DNA of 64,000 nt from Fimbriiglobus ruber (GCF_002197845.1 NZ_NIDE01000001.1:1364001-1428000), one strand, 5' to 3'; counted from the first letter of the stretch, positions 52,266-61,216 are shown. Notes: generated by a model not told the origin, from the sequence alone. Numbers and translations: made by a program.

Positions 52266-54062
52266 ATGCCCCATCGACTAGTCGCGCTGCTCGCAGCCGT
52301 TTTCGGTCTGACTGCCGCCGCACCGGCGCAAGAGCCGAAGCCGGCTACGAGCAAGGTCATTGCGGTCACGGTCTACCAGAATACCGCCCTCATTACGCGG
52401 GAAGTCACGACCCCGGACGCGGCCGGACCGGCGGAGGTCGTCGTTTCGCCACTGCCGCCATCCACGGTCGCGAGTTCGCTGTACGCCGAAGGCGGCGACG
52501 GCATCCGAGTGTTGGGGGCGCGCTACCGAACCCGCGCGATTGCCGAGGACACCCGCGAAGAAGTGCGGAAGCTGGAAACCAAGTTGAAAGAGGCCCAGAA
52601 GAAGGCTCAGCAACTCGCGGCCGACCAGAAGGCCGTCGAACTGAACACCCAGTTTCTCACCAAACTCGAAGGGTTCACCGCCGCGACGCTGCAACATCTG
52701 ACCGAAAAAGGGCAACTCGACAGCGAGAAAACAATCGCCCTGGCGACTTTCATCCGCGATACGCGGACCAAGGGCGTGAAGGAAGAAGTGACCCTCAAGC
52801 AACAAATCGAGGCCACTCAGGAAGAAATCGCGTTCACCCAGCGGCTACTCCAAGAGCGAGCCGGCGGCGTCACCCGGACCGAACGAGACGCAGTCGTGGT
52901 GATCGACAAGACCAAGGCTGGTCTGGCAACGCTTCGGCTGAACTACCTCGTCGAAAGCGCGTCGTGGAAGCCGCAGTACAAGCTCCGGGCCGGGACGAAG
53001 GAAAAGGATCAGGTCACGATCGAATACCTCGCGGCCGTCACGCAGCAGACGGGCGAAGACTGGTCCGGTGTGACGCTCGACTTGTCGACGGCCCAACCGC
53101 TACTGAACGCCGCCCCGCCGGACCTCCGGGCGCTTGAAATCTCGATCGGCTCCGGTGCCCTCATGGCCCAACAGCAAGGCGGTCAGAAGGGCTTGAACCC
53201 GGGCGGTTACGCCATGATGAACGACATTAAGAAACTCGAAGAGCAATCGAAGAGCCTTCGCGCGCAGTCCGTGGACAACCTGAACAAGAAGGAAATTGAA
53301 GCCGGCGGCCGGTTCGCCAACGACGCGGCCGCCATCGAGCAATACTGCGACTTACTCATGACCAAGGACGACATCGGCAAGGGTCTGCCGTCGGCGGACG
53401 GGATCGCTGGCGGGCCGAGCGTGACCTACCACCTGAAAACCAAACTCACGCTACCCTCCCGGAACGACGATCAGGTTCTCGAAATCGCCAAGCTCGACCT
53501 CGCGCCGAAGTTTTACTACAAGGCCGTCCCGGTGCTGACGCCGCAGGTCTACCGGCTCGCCGACCTGACCAACACCACCGACTACGTCCTGCTACCCGGC
53601 GAGGCGACGATGTACCTGGGCACCGACTTCGTCGGCCAGACGAAGATGCCGCTGGTGGCGATCGGCAAGCCGTTCACTGTCGGCTTCGGCGCCGACCCGC
53701 AATTGCAAGTCCAGCGCAAGCTTCTCGACAAGTCGCGGACCACGCAGGGCGGCAATCAGGTACTCACGTTCAAGTACCGCATTCTGGTGAACAGCTACAA
53801 GTCCGGCCCGGTGGACGTGCAGGTCTGGGACCGACTCCCGCACGCCGAGGTCCAGCAGACGATCGCCGTGAACGTCATGAAGGGCGAACTCGACCTGAGC
53901 AAAGACCCGCTCTACCTCCGCGACGACCGCCCGAAAAACCTGCTCCGTTGGGACGTGAAGATCGATCCCAAGCAGAACGCCGAGAAGGCCCTTTCGATCG
54001 ACTACGACTTCAAGATTGAATTTGAAAAGACGGTCAACATCGGGGCGTTCCTGGCGAAGTAG
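52266..54062 (+). CDS. DUF4139/DUF4140 (MuiA-like) exported protein
   Basis: A 598-residue protein with a signal peptide (LVALLAAVFGLTAAAPAQ). The N-terminal DUF4140 part (VIAVTVYQNTALITREVTTP, PLPPSTVASSLYAEG) leads into a long coiled coil (REEVRKLETKLKEAQKKAQQ and onward to about 185). The DUF4139 domain (LRLNYLVESASWKPQYKLRA, VTIEYLAAVTQQTGEDWSGV to the end) follows. This is the layout of the so-called mucoidy inhibitor MuiA family. It should be periplasmic or surface-exposed. The ATG lies only 14 bases after a hairpin. The IS4-type element is inserted in the palindrome just downstream and does not touch the gene. Confidence 0.87.
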   Translation: MPHRLVALLAAVFGLTAAAPAQEPKPATSKVIAVTVYQNTALITREVTTPDAAGPAEVVVSPLPPSTVASSLYAEGGDGIRVLGARYRTRAIAEDTREEVRKLETKLKEAQKKAQQLAADQKAVELNTQFLTKLEGFTAATLQHLTEKGQLDSEKTIALATFIRDTRTKGVKEEVTLKQQIEATQEEIAFTQRLLQERAGGVTRTERDAVVVIDKTKAGLATLRLNYLVESASWKPQYKLRAGTKEKDQVTIEYLAAVTQQTGEDWSGVTLDLSTAQPLLNAAPPDLRALEISIGSGALMAQQQGGQKGLNPGGYAMMNDIKKLEEQSKSLRAQSVDNLNKKEIEAGGRFANDAAAIEQYCDLLMTKDDIGKGLPSADGIAGGPSVTYHLKTKLTLPSRNDDQVLEIAKLDLAPKFYYKAVPVLTPQVYRLADLTNTTDYVLLPGEATMYLGTDFVGQTKMPLVAIGKPFTVGFGADPQLQVQRKLLDKSRTTQGGNQVLTFKYRILVNSYKSGPVDVQVWDRLPHAEVQQTIAVNVMKGELDLSKDPLYLRDDRPKNLLRWDVKIDPKQNAEKALSIDYDFKIEFEKTVNIGAFLAK

Positions 54063-54241
54063 GTAGAAGACGACGGGAGCGGGAGGACGGTTCGGGCAGG
54101 TGTCCTCGGGCTCCCGCCCGGGTCTACGTCCGGCCGCCCCACAGGGGCGGTAAAACATCGTATTCGGGTGAGTACGTGTGAACTCACGGCGTGCTTCTCC
54201 CGCCCCTCCGGGGCGGCCTAACGTAGACCCGGGCGGGAGCC

Positions 54242-55832
54242 CTCGTTGTACCCCATAAGTCACAAGTGGTATAGACGCCACGGGTTGGATCGGCGATCAT
54301 GGGCACTCACGCACGGGAGCGAGACGTTTTCTATCTGCGGATGGATCCGATGAATACGACGTGGGTGCCGCACGAACTGGCGACGGCCGATCTCGGCGAC
54401 GAGCGGTTGAACGCCCGGTTCGAAATGTTACTCACGGCCCTCGGGAATCGGCCCCACCTGAGCATCCCGGCCGCCTGCCGGGGGCGGGCCGAGATCAAGG
54501 CCGCGTACCGATTCTTCGCCCACCCGGACGTCACCTTCGACGCCGTCCTCCGACCCCACATCGCGGCGTCGATCGACCGCGTGCGAGCCCAGACCGTGGC
54601 CCTGCTCGTCCAGGATACGACCGAGATCGAACAGGTCCGGCCGGCCCAGGTGGTGGTCGGAGCCGGCCCGTTGGACCACGCCCGCTCCGGGTTCCTGGTC
54701 CACGAAATGCAGGCCTACACCCCCGAAGGAACCCCGCTCGGGACGGTGTGGGCGGAGATTCTCAATCGCACCGAGGAGGTGCCGGACGCCCCCCAGGACA
54801 AGGCCAAGAGCAAGGCGTACGAGCGGAAGCACACCCCCCTGGAGGACAAGGAGAGCGCCCGATGGGTGGCCGGCCTCCAGGCCGCCCGGGCGGTCGCCCA
54901 GGATGCCCCCGGGGTCCGGTGCGTGTGCGTGGCCGACAGCGAGAGCGATGTCTACGAGTGCGTCCTCGAACCCCGGGGGGATCGCCCGCTCGACTGGATC
55001 ATTCGGGCCGCCCAGAACCGGGCTCTGGAAGCCCGGCCGGGCGTCCTCGTGTGGGACCACCTGTTGGCCCAGCCGGTCCAGTACACGGCCGCCCTGACGA
55101 TCCGCGGGCGGAACGCCAAGATCGGGATCGAGGATCGGAGCCGTCGGCAGGATCGGACGGCCCGGGCGGCGACCGTCGAGGTCCGGGCGGCGACCGTCAC
55201 CCTGCGACCGCCGTGGCGTCACGACCGGGTGCTCGACCCGGTGACGGTGAACGTCGTCCTGGTCCGGGAGGTGAACCCCCCGGGCGGGCAACCGCCGGTC
55301 GAGTGGCTCCTGGTGACGACCCTGCCGATCGACACGCTCGACGACGTGCGGACGGTCGTCGGGTATTACTGCGTCCGGTGGCAGATCGAGATCTTCTTCC
55401 GGACGTTGAAGTCGGGGTGCCGGATCGAGCGGCGGCGGTTCGAGCACGTGGACCGGGTGTTGCCGTGCGTGGGTCTGTACCTGATCGTGGCGTGGCGAAC
55501 GTTGTTCGTGTGCCGGATGGGTCGCGAGCACCCGGACCAGGATTGCGAGGCAGTGTTCGAGCCGTCGGAGTGGAAGGCGGTGTGGGTGGCGGTTCATCGG
55601 GAGGCGCCGCCGGACACGCCCCCGCGGTTGGGGGTCATGGTCGAACTCCTTGCGACCCTGGGCGGAGACATCCCCCGCAAGACGACCGAACCGGGTCCGC
55701 AAGCCGTGTGGATCGGGCTCCAGCGGATGTACGACCTCGCGTGGGCGTGGGACACCTTCGGTCCCGGGTCCGCCCTCCACGACCCCAAGCCCATGCCCAG
55801 CCCAGAATAACGAACTTATGGGGTACAACGAG
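54242..55832 (+). mobile_element. IS4-family (Tn5-type) insertion sequence
   Basis: A 1591-bp element with 19-bp perfect inverted ends (CTCGTTGTACCCCATAAGT at the left). It is flanked by the 10-bp direct repeat GGCGGGAGCC (54232-54241 and 55833-55842). One full-length transposase gene is carried. Clean ends, target duplication and intact coding frame all suggest a recently active copy. Confidence 0.92.
54299..55810 (+). CDS. IS4-family transposase with Tn5-type N-terminal domain
   Basis: A transposase of up to 503 residues. The N-terminal DNA-binding domain (WVPHELATADLGDERLNARF, SIPAACRGRAEIKAAYRFFA) is that of Tn5/IS50. The catalytic core shows the first Asp in LLVQDTTEIEQ, the second in CVADSESDVYE and the Glu in RWQIEIFFRTLKSGCRIE, where Y-x2-R-x3-E-x6-K can be read as YYCVRWQIEIFFRTLK. 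The C-terminal dimer domain is complete. Start is uncertain: ATG at 54299, 54341 and 54350 are all in frame, and 54341 or 54350 leads straight into the conserved domain. No frameshift was found. Confidence 0.92.
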   Translation: MGTHARERDVFYLRMDPMNTTWVPHELATADLGDERLNARFEMLLTALGNRPHLSIPAACRGRAEIKAAYRFFAHPDVTFDAVLRPHIAASIDRVRAQTVALLVQDTTEIEQVRPAQVVVGAGPLDHARSGFLVHEMQAYTPEGTPLGTVWAEILNRTEEVPDAPQDKAKSKAYERKHTPLEDKESARWVAGLQAARAVAQDAPGVRCVCVADSESDVYECVLEPRGDRPLDWIIRAAQNRALEARPGVLVWDHLLAQPVQYTAALTIRGRNAKIGIEDRSRRQDRTARAATVEVRAATVTLRPPWRHDRVLDPVTVNVVLVREVNPPGGQPPVEWLLVTTLPIDTLDDVRTVVGYYCVRWQIEIFFRTLKSGCRIERRRFEHVDRVLPCVGLYLIVAWRTLFVCRMGREHPDQDCEAVFEPSEWKAVWVAVHREAPPDTPPRLGVMVELLATLGGDIPRKTTEPGPQAVWIGLQRMYDLAWAWDTFGPGSALHDPKPMPSPE

Positions 55833-55897
55833 GGCGGGAGCCCGGGGACACCGGGCGTTGACAGCCTATCTGTCTCAAGCTCCCGCCCTCACGTTTT
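55830..55897 (+). terminator. Intrinsic terminator formed partly by the IS end
   Basis: GAGGGCGGGAGC (55830-55841) pairs perfectly with 55879-55890, followed by ACG and seven T. The first three bases come from the IS terminus, the next nine from the duplicated target. Before insertion the native sequence would have given a similar 10-bp stem. It would end plus-strand transcripts of the transposase or of the DUF4139 gene. Confidence 0.75.
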
Positions 55898-55950
55898 TTT
55901 GATCTGATATGATCCTGCTACCGCCAGCCCGACCACCTCGGAGCGTTCCC

Positions 55951-56676
55951 ATGCCGAAAGCCCGCATCGTCGTGGTCGAAGACGAACCGGCGATCCGCCG
56001 CGGGGTCGTGGACGCGCTGCGGCTGACGGGCTACGACGTGGCCGAGGCGGCGGACGGGGTGGCCGGCTTGACCGAGGCCGCGGCCGGCGGCGTCGATCTG
56101 GTGCTGCTCGACCTGCTATTGCCTAAGCGAGACGGGATGGAAGTGCTGGCCGAACTCCGCCGCGTTTGTCCCACCCGGCCGGTGATCATCCTGACCGCCC
56201 GGGGAGGCGAAGAAGACCGGGTCCGCGGGCTCAAGATGGGCGCGGACGACTACGTGGTGAAGCCGTTCTCCGCCCGGGAACTGCTCGCCCGGGTCGAGGC
56301 CGTTTTGCGGCGCACACTCAAGACCAGCGCGGTCGTCGTGACCGTTCACCTCGGCCGGGCCGTGATCGACCTCCGCCGCCGCGAGATCCGGTGGTCGGCC
56401 ACCGAGCGGATCGACCTGTCCGAAACTGAAGCCGCCTTGCTCCAGTACCTGGCGACGAACCGGGACCGCGCGGTGTCCCGGGAAGAACTGCTCGGCCGCG
56501 TCTGGGGTATCGGAACCGCCGGGTTGGAGACGCGGGCCGTCGATATGCACGTGGCCCGCTTGCGGGTGAAGTTAAAAGACCCCTCTGGTGATGACCACCC
56601 GGAGGCGATCGTGACTGTTCGGGCACATGGGTACATGGCCGGACCCGGTCTGAGCGTTCCGGAGGACGGCCCGTGA
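55951..56676 (+). CDS. OmpR-family response regulator
   Basis: A 241-residue transcription factor. The receiver domain (about 4-118) has the acidic pocket VVEDEP, phospho-acceptor Asp54 in LVLLDLLLPKRDG, the conserved Thr in IILTARGG and Lys in DDYVVKPF. The C-terminal winged-helix (about 140-235) has LSETEAALLQYLATNRDRAV, GLETRAVDMHVARLRVKL and TVRAHGYM. The ATG at 55951 opens the domain directly. The 3' end overlaps the GTG of the histidine kinase by four bases, so the two are co-translated and form a two-component pair. No target operator was identified. Confidence 0.93.
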   Translation: MPKARIVVVEDEPAIRRGVVDALRLTGYDVAEAADGVAGLTEAAAGGVDLVLLDLLLPKRDGMEVLAELRRVCPTRPVIILTARGGEEDRVRGLKMGADDYVVKPFSARELLARVEAVLRRTLKTSAVVVTVHLGRAVIDLRRREIRWSATERIDLSETEAALLQYLATNRDRAVSREELLGRVWGIGTAGLETRAVDMHVARLRVKLKDPSGDDHPEAIVTVRAHGYMAGPGLSVPEDGP

Positions 56677-59384
56677 CCCGTCGGCTGTTCGGCCCCGCCG
56701 GGGCGTGTTGCGCATTCCTGTTCGTCGTCGCGCTCGTCGCCGGCGGGCTCGGGTGGGTGACTATCGCCTCGCTCGACGTCGAGACCGACCGGCGGGCGGC
56801 CACCGCCCGCGCGGATCGCTCGTCTCAAGAGCGACTGGCCCTCTGGCGGCTCGACGGCCGGATGCTCCCCGCAGTCGGGCTGGAAAATAACCGCCCGTTC
56901 GCCCACTACACCGCCCTGCATGCGGCCGTCGCCGCCGCGCTCGACGCCGACCCGGAGGCTCTGCCGGCCGGCCCGCTCCGGCTCCCGTCGCCGCTCCTGT
57001 CGGCCGACCTGAACGACTGGATGGTCCTCCATTTCCAGATCGACCCGGACACCGGGTGGGAGTCGCCCCAGGTTCTGCCGGGCGAACTGGCCGAGCGATT
57101 GAGCGCCGCTCCGAACAATCTCGTCCTGTCGAACGTGACACCGCAACGGGCCCAGCTTCTATCCCAACTCCGGGTCAGGTTTCCCACCGCGAGCGTTATC
57201 CAAGCCCTGTCGGACCGCGAGCGGGCGACCCCGGACGACAACCCGTTCGTCGTTCCGGTCCCGCTCGCGGACGAAACCGCTTACCCGAAGCCGGGAATTG
57301 TCGACCCGAACGAGCCCCCGCCGGGCGAGTGGCGCGGCCCCGCGATCAATCCCGATCCTCTCGCCCAACGCACGGACATCCTCTTCTGTCGTGAGCGCGG
57401 CAGCCGCTCTGACGCCGGCTGCGCCCGCGACGACGGGTACGGTCCGGACGTGAAAAACGGGTTGGCGGGCGCCCAGCCGACGGCCAAGCCGAACGCTAAT
57501 AGCAACTCGAACCCGGCCAAAGATCAGGCTCTGCAATCGCAGGCTCTTCCGCCAATCGTTTGGGTTCCGAACCCCAACAGCGCTCCATACCCGAATAACC
57601 CGAACGGACTGAATCAGGGATATAGCGGGCAATTCGCAAACCCGGCGACTGGCGCAGCGACATCAAACACACTGCCAAATCAGCAGTCGTTCAACGGCAA
57701 CCGAACGATCCCTTACATGTCGAACAGCAAGAACCTGGACGGGTCTCCAGAATTCGCGGCCCGGCAGCGGGCCACAGCCGAGAGTTTGGGTGTGCGCGGC
57801 GGGTTAGAAGGCTCCGCACAAAAAGGCGCGCAACCGGGGCCGTACCAGCAGACGAACGACAGAATAGCAAGCGACAACAACAACACGGCCCGCAACCAGG
57901 GCCGCTCGGTTGGTCCTCCGGCGCCGATTCCCCCAGTCACTTCCACTGGCTCGAACAACGAGGGGCGAGAGAAGAGCCTCAAAACCGCGGACAATAAGAA
58001 CGACAACGCCCAACCGGAAATGCAAGAGGCGAAGAAGGCTGCCCCGTCAGAGCCCACACAAAAAAGAGAAACGGACCAGGAAGCCTACCGCAAGTTGACC
58101 GAGCAACAGCGACTGGCCAAAGCCAACGACGTTCCGGCAATCCGGCAGGGCGTGGAAGCCGGAAAGAAACCGCCACCGCCGCAAGGCAACACCCTCCAGA
58201 ACTTCCACCTCGCGCTGGCCCGCGACCGGGCGGCCGCGGAAGCCGCGGGGTCGGCTGCCCCGGCCGAGCGAAAGGGTGGTCCGGTCGCGCGGCCGACGGC
58301 CGTCCACGTCGGCCCGCTCCGCCCGCTCTGGCTCACAGCCGCCGACGGGACCGAAGAACTCGTTCTGGTCCGCGCCGCCCGGCTCGAACACAAGACGGTT
58401 TACCAGGGCGTGTTGCTCGACTGGGCACGGGTGCGGCAGGTGTTGAAGGAACAGGTCGTTGACCTGTTCCCGGCCGCGGAACTCGTCCCGGTCCGGGCGG
58501 CCGACGACCCGAGCCCCGAGCGGGCGATGACCGCGCTGCCGGTGCAACTCGACCCCGGACCGGTTCCGGAACTTGCGCCGGCTGGGTGGACACCCTTGCG
58601 CATCGGGCTGGTTCTCGCGTGGGCGGCCGCCTTACTCGCCCTCGCGGCCGTCTGGTTCGGCGGGCAGGCGCTACTCGGGTTTTCCGAAGACCGCATCCGG
58701 TTCGTCTCCGCCGTCACCCACGAACTACGAACCCCGCTGACCTCGCTACGCCTCTATCTCGACCTGCTCACCAGTGGACTCATCTCCGACCCCGAGCAGC
58801 AAAAGGAGTACCTCACCACCCTGACCGCCGAGTCCGACCGATTGAACCGACTGATCGAGAACGTCCTCGATTTCGCCCGCCTGGAGAAACGGTCGTCCGC
58901 CCGGGCAACGCTCCAGGCGACGAACGTGGCCAACCTGCTCGACGAGATCCGACGGACGTGGGCCGACCGCTGCGCGGCGGACGGCAAAGAACTGGTGGTG
59001 ATCTCGACGTTGCCCGCGGATCAGGCGGCGCACACGGACATCCGGGTCGCCGCACAAATCATCGGCAACCTGATCGACAACGCCCGGAAGTACAGCCGCG
59101 ACGCGGCCGACGCCCGAATCTGGGTCTGGGCCAAACCCGGCCGTCGGAAACGACTGGTGATCGAAGTGGAGGACCGCGGACCCGGGGTGCCGGCGCGAGA
59201 GCAGCGATCCGTGTTTCGCCCCTTTCGCCGCGGCAAGACCACCGACACCGTGGCGGGCGGCGCCGGCCTCGGCCTCGCGCTCGCCGTCCACTGGGCCGAC
59301 CTCCTGGGCGGTAAGCTCAGCTACCGCCCGGCCGACGGCGGCGTCGGTGCGTGTTTCCGCCTCGAACTGCCCGCGAAAATGTGA
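56673..59384 (+). CDS. Membrane sensor histidine kinase with long disordered insert
   Basis: A 903-residue protein. Membrane helix 1 is at about 8-30, and a long extracytoplasmic region ends at membrane helix 2 (IGLVLAWAAALLALAAVWFG, about 640-660). The HisKA H-box follows almost at once (VTHELRTPLTSL, His683) with no HAMP domain between. The ATPase part has N-box IGNLIDNARKYS, G1 VEDRGPGVP and G2 AGGAGLGLALA. Residues about 270-520 of the sensor are rich in Asn, Gln, Pro, Gly and Lys and look disordered. The GTG start overlaps the response-regulator stop. The signal sensed is unknown; lack of a HAMP relay is unusual for this layout. Confidence 0.92.
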   Translation: MTRRLFGPAGACCAFLFVVALVAGGLGWVTIASLDVETDRRAATARADRSSQERLALWRLDGRMLPAVGLENNRPFAHYTALHAAVAAALDADPEALPAGPLRLPSPLLSADLNDWMVLHFQIDPDTGWESPQVLPGELAERLSAAPNNLVLSNVTPQRAQLLSQLRVRFPTASVIQALSDRERATPDDNPFVVPVPLADETAYPKPGIVDPNEPPPGEWRGPAINPDPLAQRTDILFCRERGSRSDAGCARDDGYGPDVKNGLAGAQPTAKPNANSNSNPAKDQALQSQALPPIVWVPNPNSAPYPNNPNGLNQGYSGQFANPATGAATSNTLPNQQSFNGNRTIPYMSNSKNLDGSPEFAARQRATAESLGVRGGLEGSAQKGAQPGPYQQTNDRIASDNNNTARNQGRSVGPPAPIPPVTSTGSNNEGREKSLKTADNKNDNAQPEMQEAKKAAPSEPTQKRETDQEAYRKLTEQQRLAKANDVPAIRQGVEAGKKPPPPQGNTLQNFHLALARDRAAAEAAGSAAPAERKGGPVARPTAVHVGPLRPLWLTAADGTEELVLVRAARLEHKTVYQGVLLDWARVRQVLKEQVVDLFPAAELVPVRAADDPSPERAMTALPVQLDPGPVPELAPAGWTPLRIGLVLAWAAALLALAAVWFGGQALLGFSEDRIRFVSAVTHELRTPLTSLRLYLDLLTSGLISDPEQQKEYLTTLTAESDRLNRLIENVLDFARLEKRSSARATLQATNVANLLDEIRRTWADRCAADGKELVVISTLPADQAAHTDIRVAAQIIGNLIDNARKYSRDAADARIWVWAKPGRRKRLVIEVEDRGPGVPAREQRSVFRPFRRGKTTDTVAGGAGLGLALAVHWADLLGGKLSYRPADGGVGACFRLELPAKM

Positions 59385-59415
59385 CCGCGGGTCTCGAACG
59401 AGGCGGACCGTTCGT

Positions 59416-60183
59416 TCAACTCCGCTCAATCTCACCCGCCGCGCGGTCGAGTGCGGCAGTGATCGCGCCGAGTGCCGCGGCTGAGATTTCTCCCTTCGAC
59501 ATGCGGACCTGCAGGGCCGCACGCAGGTTATTCATCGCGCGAACCAGTTCGGGTGCGGGACTGCCCCCGAAGCGGGCGTTCGCTTCTTCGAGTCGAGCCT
59601 TGGCGGCGCGAATATCGGCGGCGTGGGCGTCCATCTCGGCCCGCCCCTCGTCGGTCAGACGGTAGAGCTTTTTCGTGCCCTGCGCCTCGCTGACGATAAG
59701 ACCGGTCTCTTCCAGCAGCGTGAGCGTCGGGTAAATGACCCCCGGGCTCGGCGTGTAATGGCCGTTCAGGGCGTCCGCGATCGCCTTGATGATCTCGTAG
59801 CCGTGTCGCGGTTGCGTAGCGATGAGGTCCAGCGTCAGCCACCGGAGGTCGCCCTGCTCGAGCAACCGCCCCGGACCGCGACCGTGCGAGCCGCCGAAGT
59901 CCCCGCCCCGCCCGTGGCGATGACCGCCGCCCCGGCCATGCCAATCACCCCGCATGTCTTCACCCCTGTCCTCGAAGAAGTTGAAGTCTGACAACTCGCC
60001 GGAGTCCACATCGGGCCGACTCGACGGGTCGAACCCGCCCCGGCCACACCCACCGTACCAGAACGGTCCGTGATACCCACCACGACCGCGGAAGAATCCC
60101 GGACCACCGCGACCACATCCGTGAATTCTCCGACCCATCATCATCGCGCGTGGATCACCACCGCCGAAATGACTTCCGAACAT
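59416..60183 (-). CDS. PadR-family transcriptional regulator with Gly/His/Arg-rich N terminus
   Basis: A 255-residue protein. Residues 1-115 are low-complexity and rich in Gly, Arg and His (GRRIHGCGRGGPGFFRGRGG, RGGGHRHGRGGDFGGSHGRG), perhaps metal-binding or RNA/DNA-binding. The PadR winged-helix domain follows (DLRWLTLDLIATQPRHGYEI, GHYTPSPGVIYPTLTLLEET, GTKKLYRLTDEGRAEMD), then a C-terminal dimerisation helix region. The ATG has AAGGTTG a few bases upstream. Two GATATATC palindromes lie about 95 and 140 bp upstream of the start, so autoregulation is likely. The gene converges on the histidine-kinase gene with a 31-bp gap. Confidence 0.9.
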   Translation of the reverse strand: MFGSHFGGGDPRAMMMGRRIHGCGRGGPGFFRGRGGYHGPFWYGGCGRGGFDPSSRPDVDSGELSDFNFFEDRGEDMRGDWHGRGGGHRHGRGGDFGGSHGRGPGRLLEQGDLRWLTLDLIATQPRHGYEIIKAIADALNGHYTPSPGVIYPTLTLLEETGLIVSEAQGTKKLYRLTDEGRAEMDAHAADIRAAKARLEEANARFGGSPAPELVRAMNNLRAALQVRMSKGEISAAALGAITAALDRAAGEIERS

Positions 60184-60277
60184 TTCAACCTTCCTTTCGT
60201 GAATACGAGGTTCATAGTCATTCTGATCACGATTTTAAAATTGTGCCCAGGCACCGTAGGCCAAATTTAGTGCCTAC

Positions 60278-60338
60278 TTAGATATATCTAAAACCAGTCT
60301 AGCTGGAGATTCCCAGAGATCAAGTTAGATATATCTAA
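60278..60338. promoter_or_regulatory. Two PadR-type operator palindromes
   Basis: TTAGATATATCTAA occurs twice, at 60278-60291 and 60325-60338, 47 bp from centre to centre (about four and a half helical turns). Each is a perfect palindrome and each is followed by AA. ATATAT-centred palindromes of this kind are known operators of PadR-family repressors. They lie between the padR gene and the divergent gene at 60560 and may control either. Nothing else is seen in 60184-60559. Confidence 0.75.
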
Positions 60339-60559
60339 AACATGTCTTTTATCTGAAGCCAATCGAGTTTAATTATTCCACGACATGCAGTTATGACTAG
60401 AAAACTTGTGGGAAATCGAGAACATCGAGCCACAAAGGACCGCCCCGGATGAACCTACCGGCCGCGACTTATTCGTTTCTTGCTCAAACGTTTGATTTGA
60501 GTGATCGACAGGAGTAGACTCGAAGTCCATTCTTCGATCCTTGCCCGGGAGACGCGGAC

Positions 60560-61102
60560 GTGAAACTCTCTCAATCGTTCTTGACGTCACTGAAAGTGGC
60601 CGTTCTTTTCGCCGCGATGGGGGGATTCGCCACGGCGGCGGACAAAGATCCCAAAAAGGAAGTCGGCATTTTCATCGACAAAAAGGACGACTGGATCACC
60701 GTCAAAGCCGACGGCGAAGACGAACCCGTCAAATACGTCGTCGACCGTACCGAAAAAAAGCTTCAGGAAGCCTTCAAAACTGTCTTCAATGCGTCACGAG
60801 TCCAGGTGACGTACACGACCAACGGCGACACCCGCAAGCTCACCGGCATCAAACGACAGGTTCTTAAAGCGACCGGTACGATCACGGGCGATGTCGTGAA
60901 GGTCCACAACGATTTCTGGGTCGAGGTGAAACCCAAGACCGGCGTGGCCGACGCGTTCGCGCCCGGGGAAAACTACAAAGACCAGAACTTCATGGCCAAG
61001 CTGAAGGGACTGCAAGAAGGGGATTCGGTCACAATCACGTACTACACCGACTTCGAGCGTCACCGAATCAAGACCATGAAAGTCAACCCGCCGAAAAAAT
61101 AA
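60560..61102 (+). CDS. Small exported protein of unknown function
   Basis: A 180-residue protein with a signal peptide (VAVLFAAMGGFATAA, cleavage before DKDPK). The mature part is a Lys/Asp-rich, mainly beta protein (EVGIFIDKKDDWITVKADGE, KATGTITGDVVKVHNDFWVE, GDSVTITYYTDFERHRIKTM) ending KVNPPKK. The motif spacing suggests two or three small OB- or SH3-like barrels. The start is a GTG without a strong Shine-Dalgarno; no other start fits the signal. It diverges from padR with the two palindromic operators between, so it could be a PadR target. No family is recognised. Confidence 0.78.
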   Translation: MKLSQSFLTSLKVAVLFAAMGGFATAADKDPKKEVGIFIDKKDDWITVKADGEDEPVKYVVDRTEKKLQEAFKTVFNASRVQVTYTTNGDTRKLTGIKRQVLKATGTITGDVVKVHNDFWVEVKPKTGVADAFAPGENYKDQNFMAKLKGLQEGDSVTITYYTDFERHRIKTMKVNPPKK

Positions 61103-61105
61103 GCC

Positions 61106-61175
61106 GACCTCGGAGCGGAATCGAACCGCAACACGTCCGTCGACATGGCACAGCAACTCACCAACCCAGCAAGGT
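61106..61175 (-). other. tRNA-like sequence, probably not a functional tRNA
   Basis: The minus strand has GCGGTTCGATTCCGC, a perfect T-arm, followed by an acceptor-like CCGAGGT. That block pairs six of seven with ACCTTGC at 61169-61175. The distance is 70 nt. D-arm and anticodon-arm pairing are poor and no CCA is encoded. It could be a degenerate tRNA or a chance match; it lies directly beside palindromic element copy 3. Confidence 0.25.
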
Positions 61176-61216
61176 ATGCGCCGGGTTGTGTCGCCACTAC
61201 CCGCGGCTCGGCCGCA

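Larger units (their letters stand above)
54099..55852. repeat. Palindromic repeat split by the IS4-type element
   Basis: The left arm 54099-54129 (GGTGTCCTCGGGCTCCCGCC...) pairs with 54221-54241 and then, across the insertion, with 55843-55852 (CGGGGACACC). Taken together the right arm matches with one mismatch over about 31 bp. The element therefore entered the right arm of a pre-existing hairpin, duplicating 10 bp of it. Inner CGCCCC/GGGGCG pairings lie between the arms. Confidence 0.85.
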
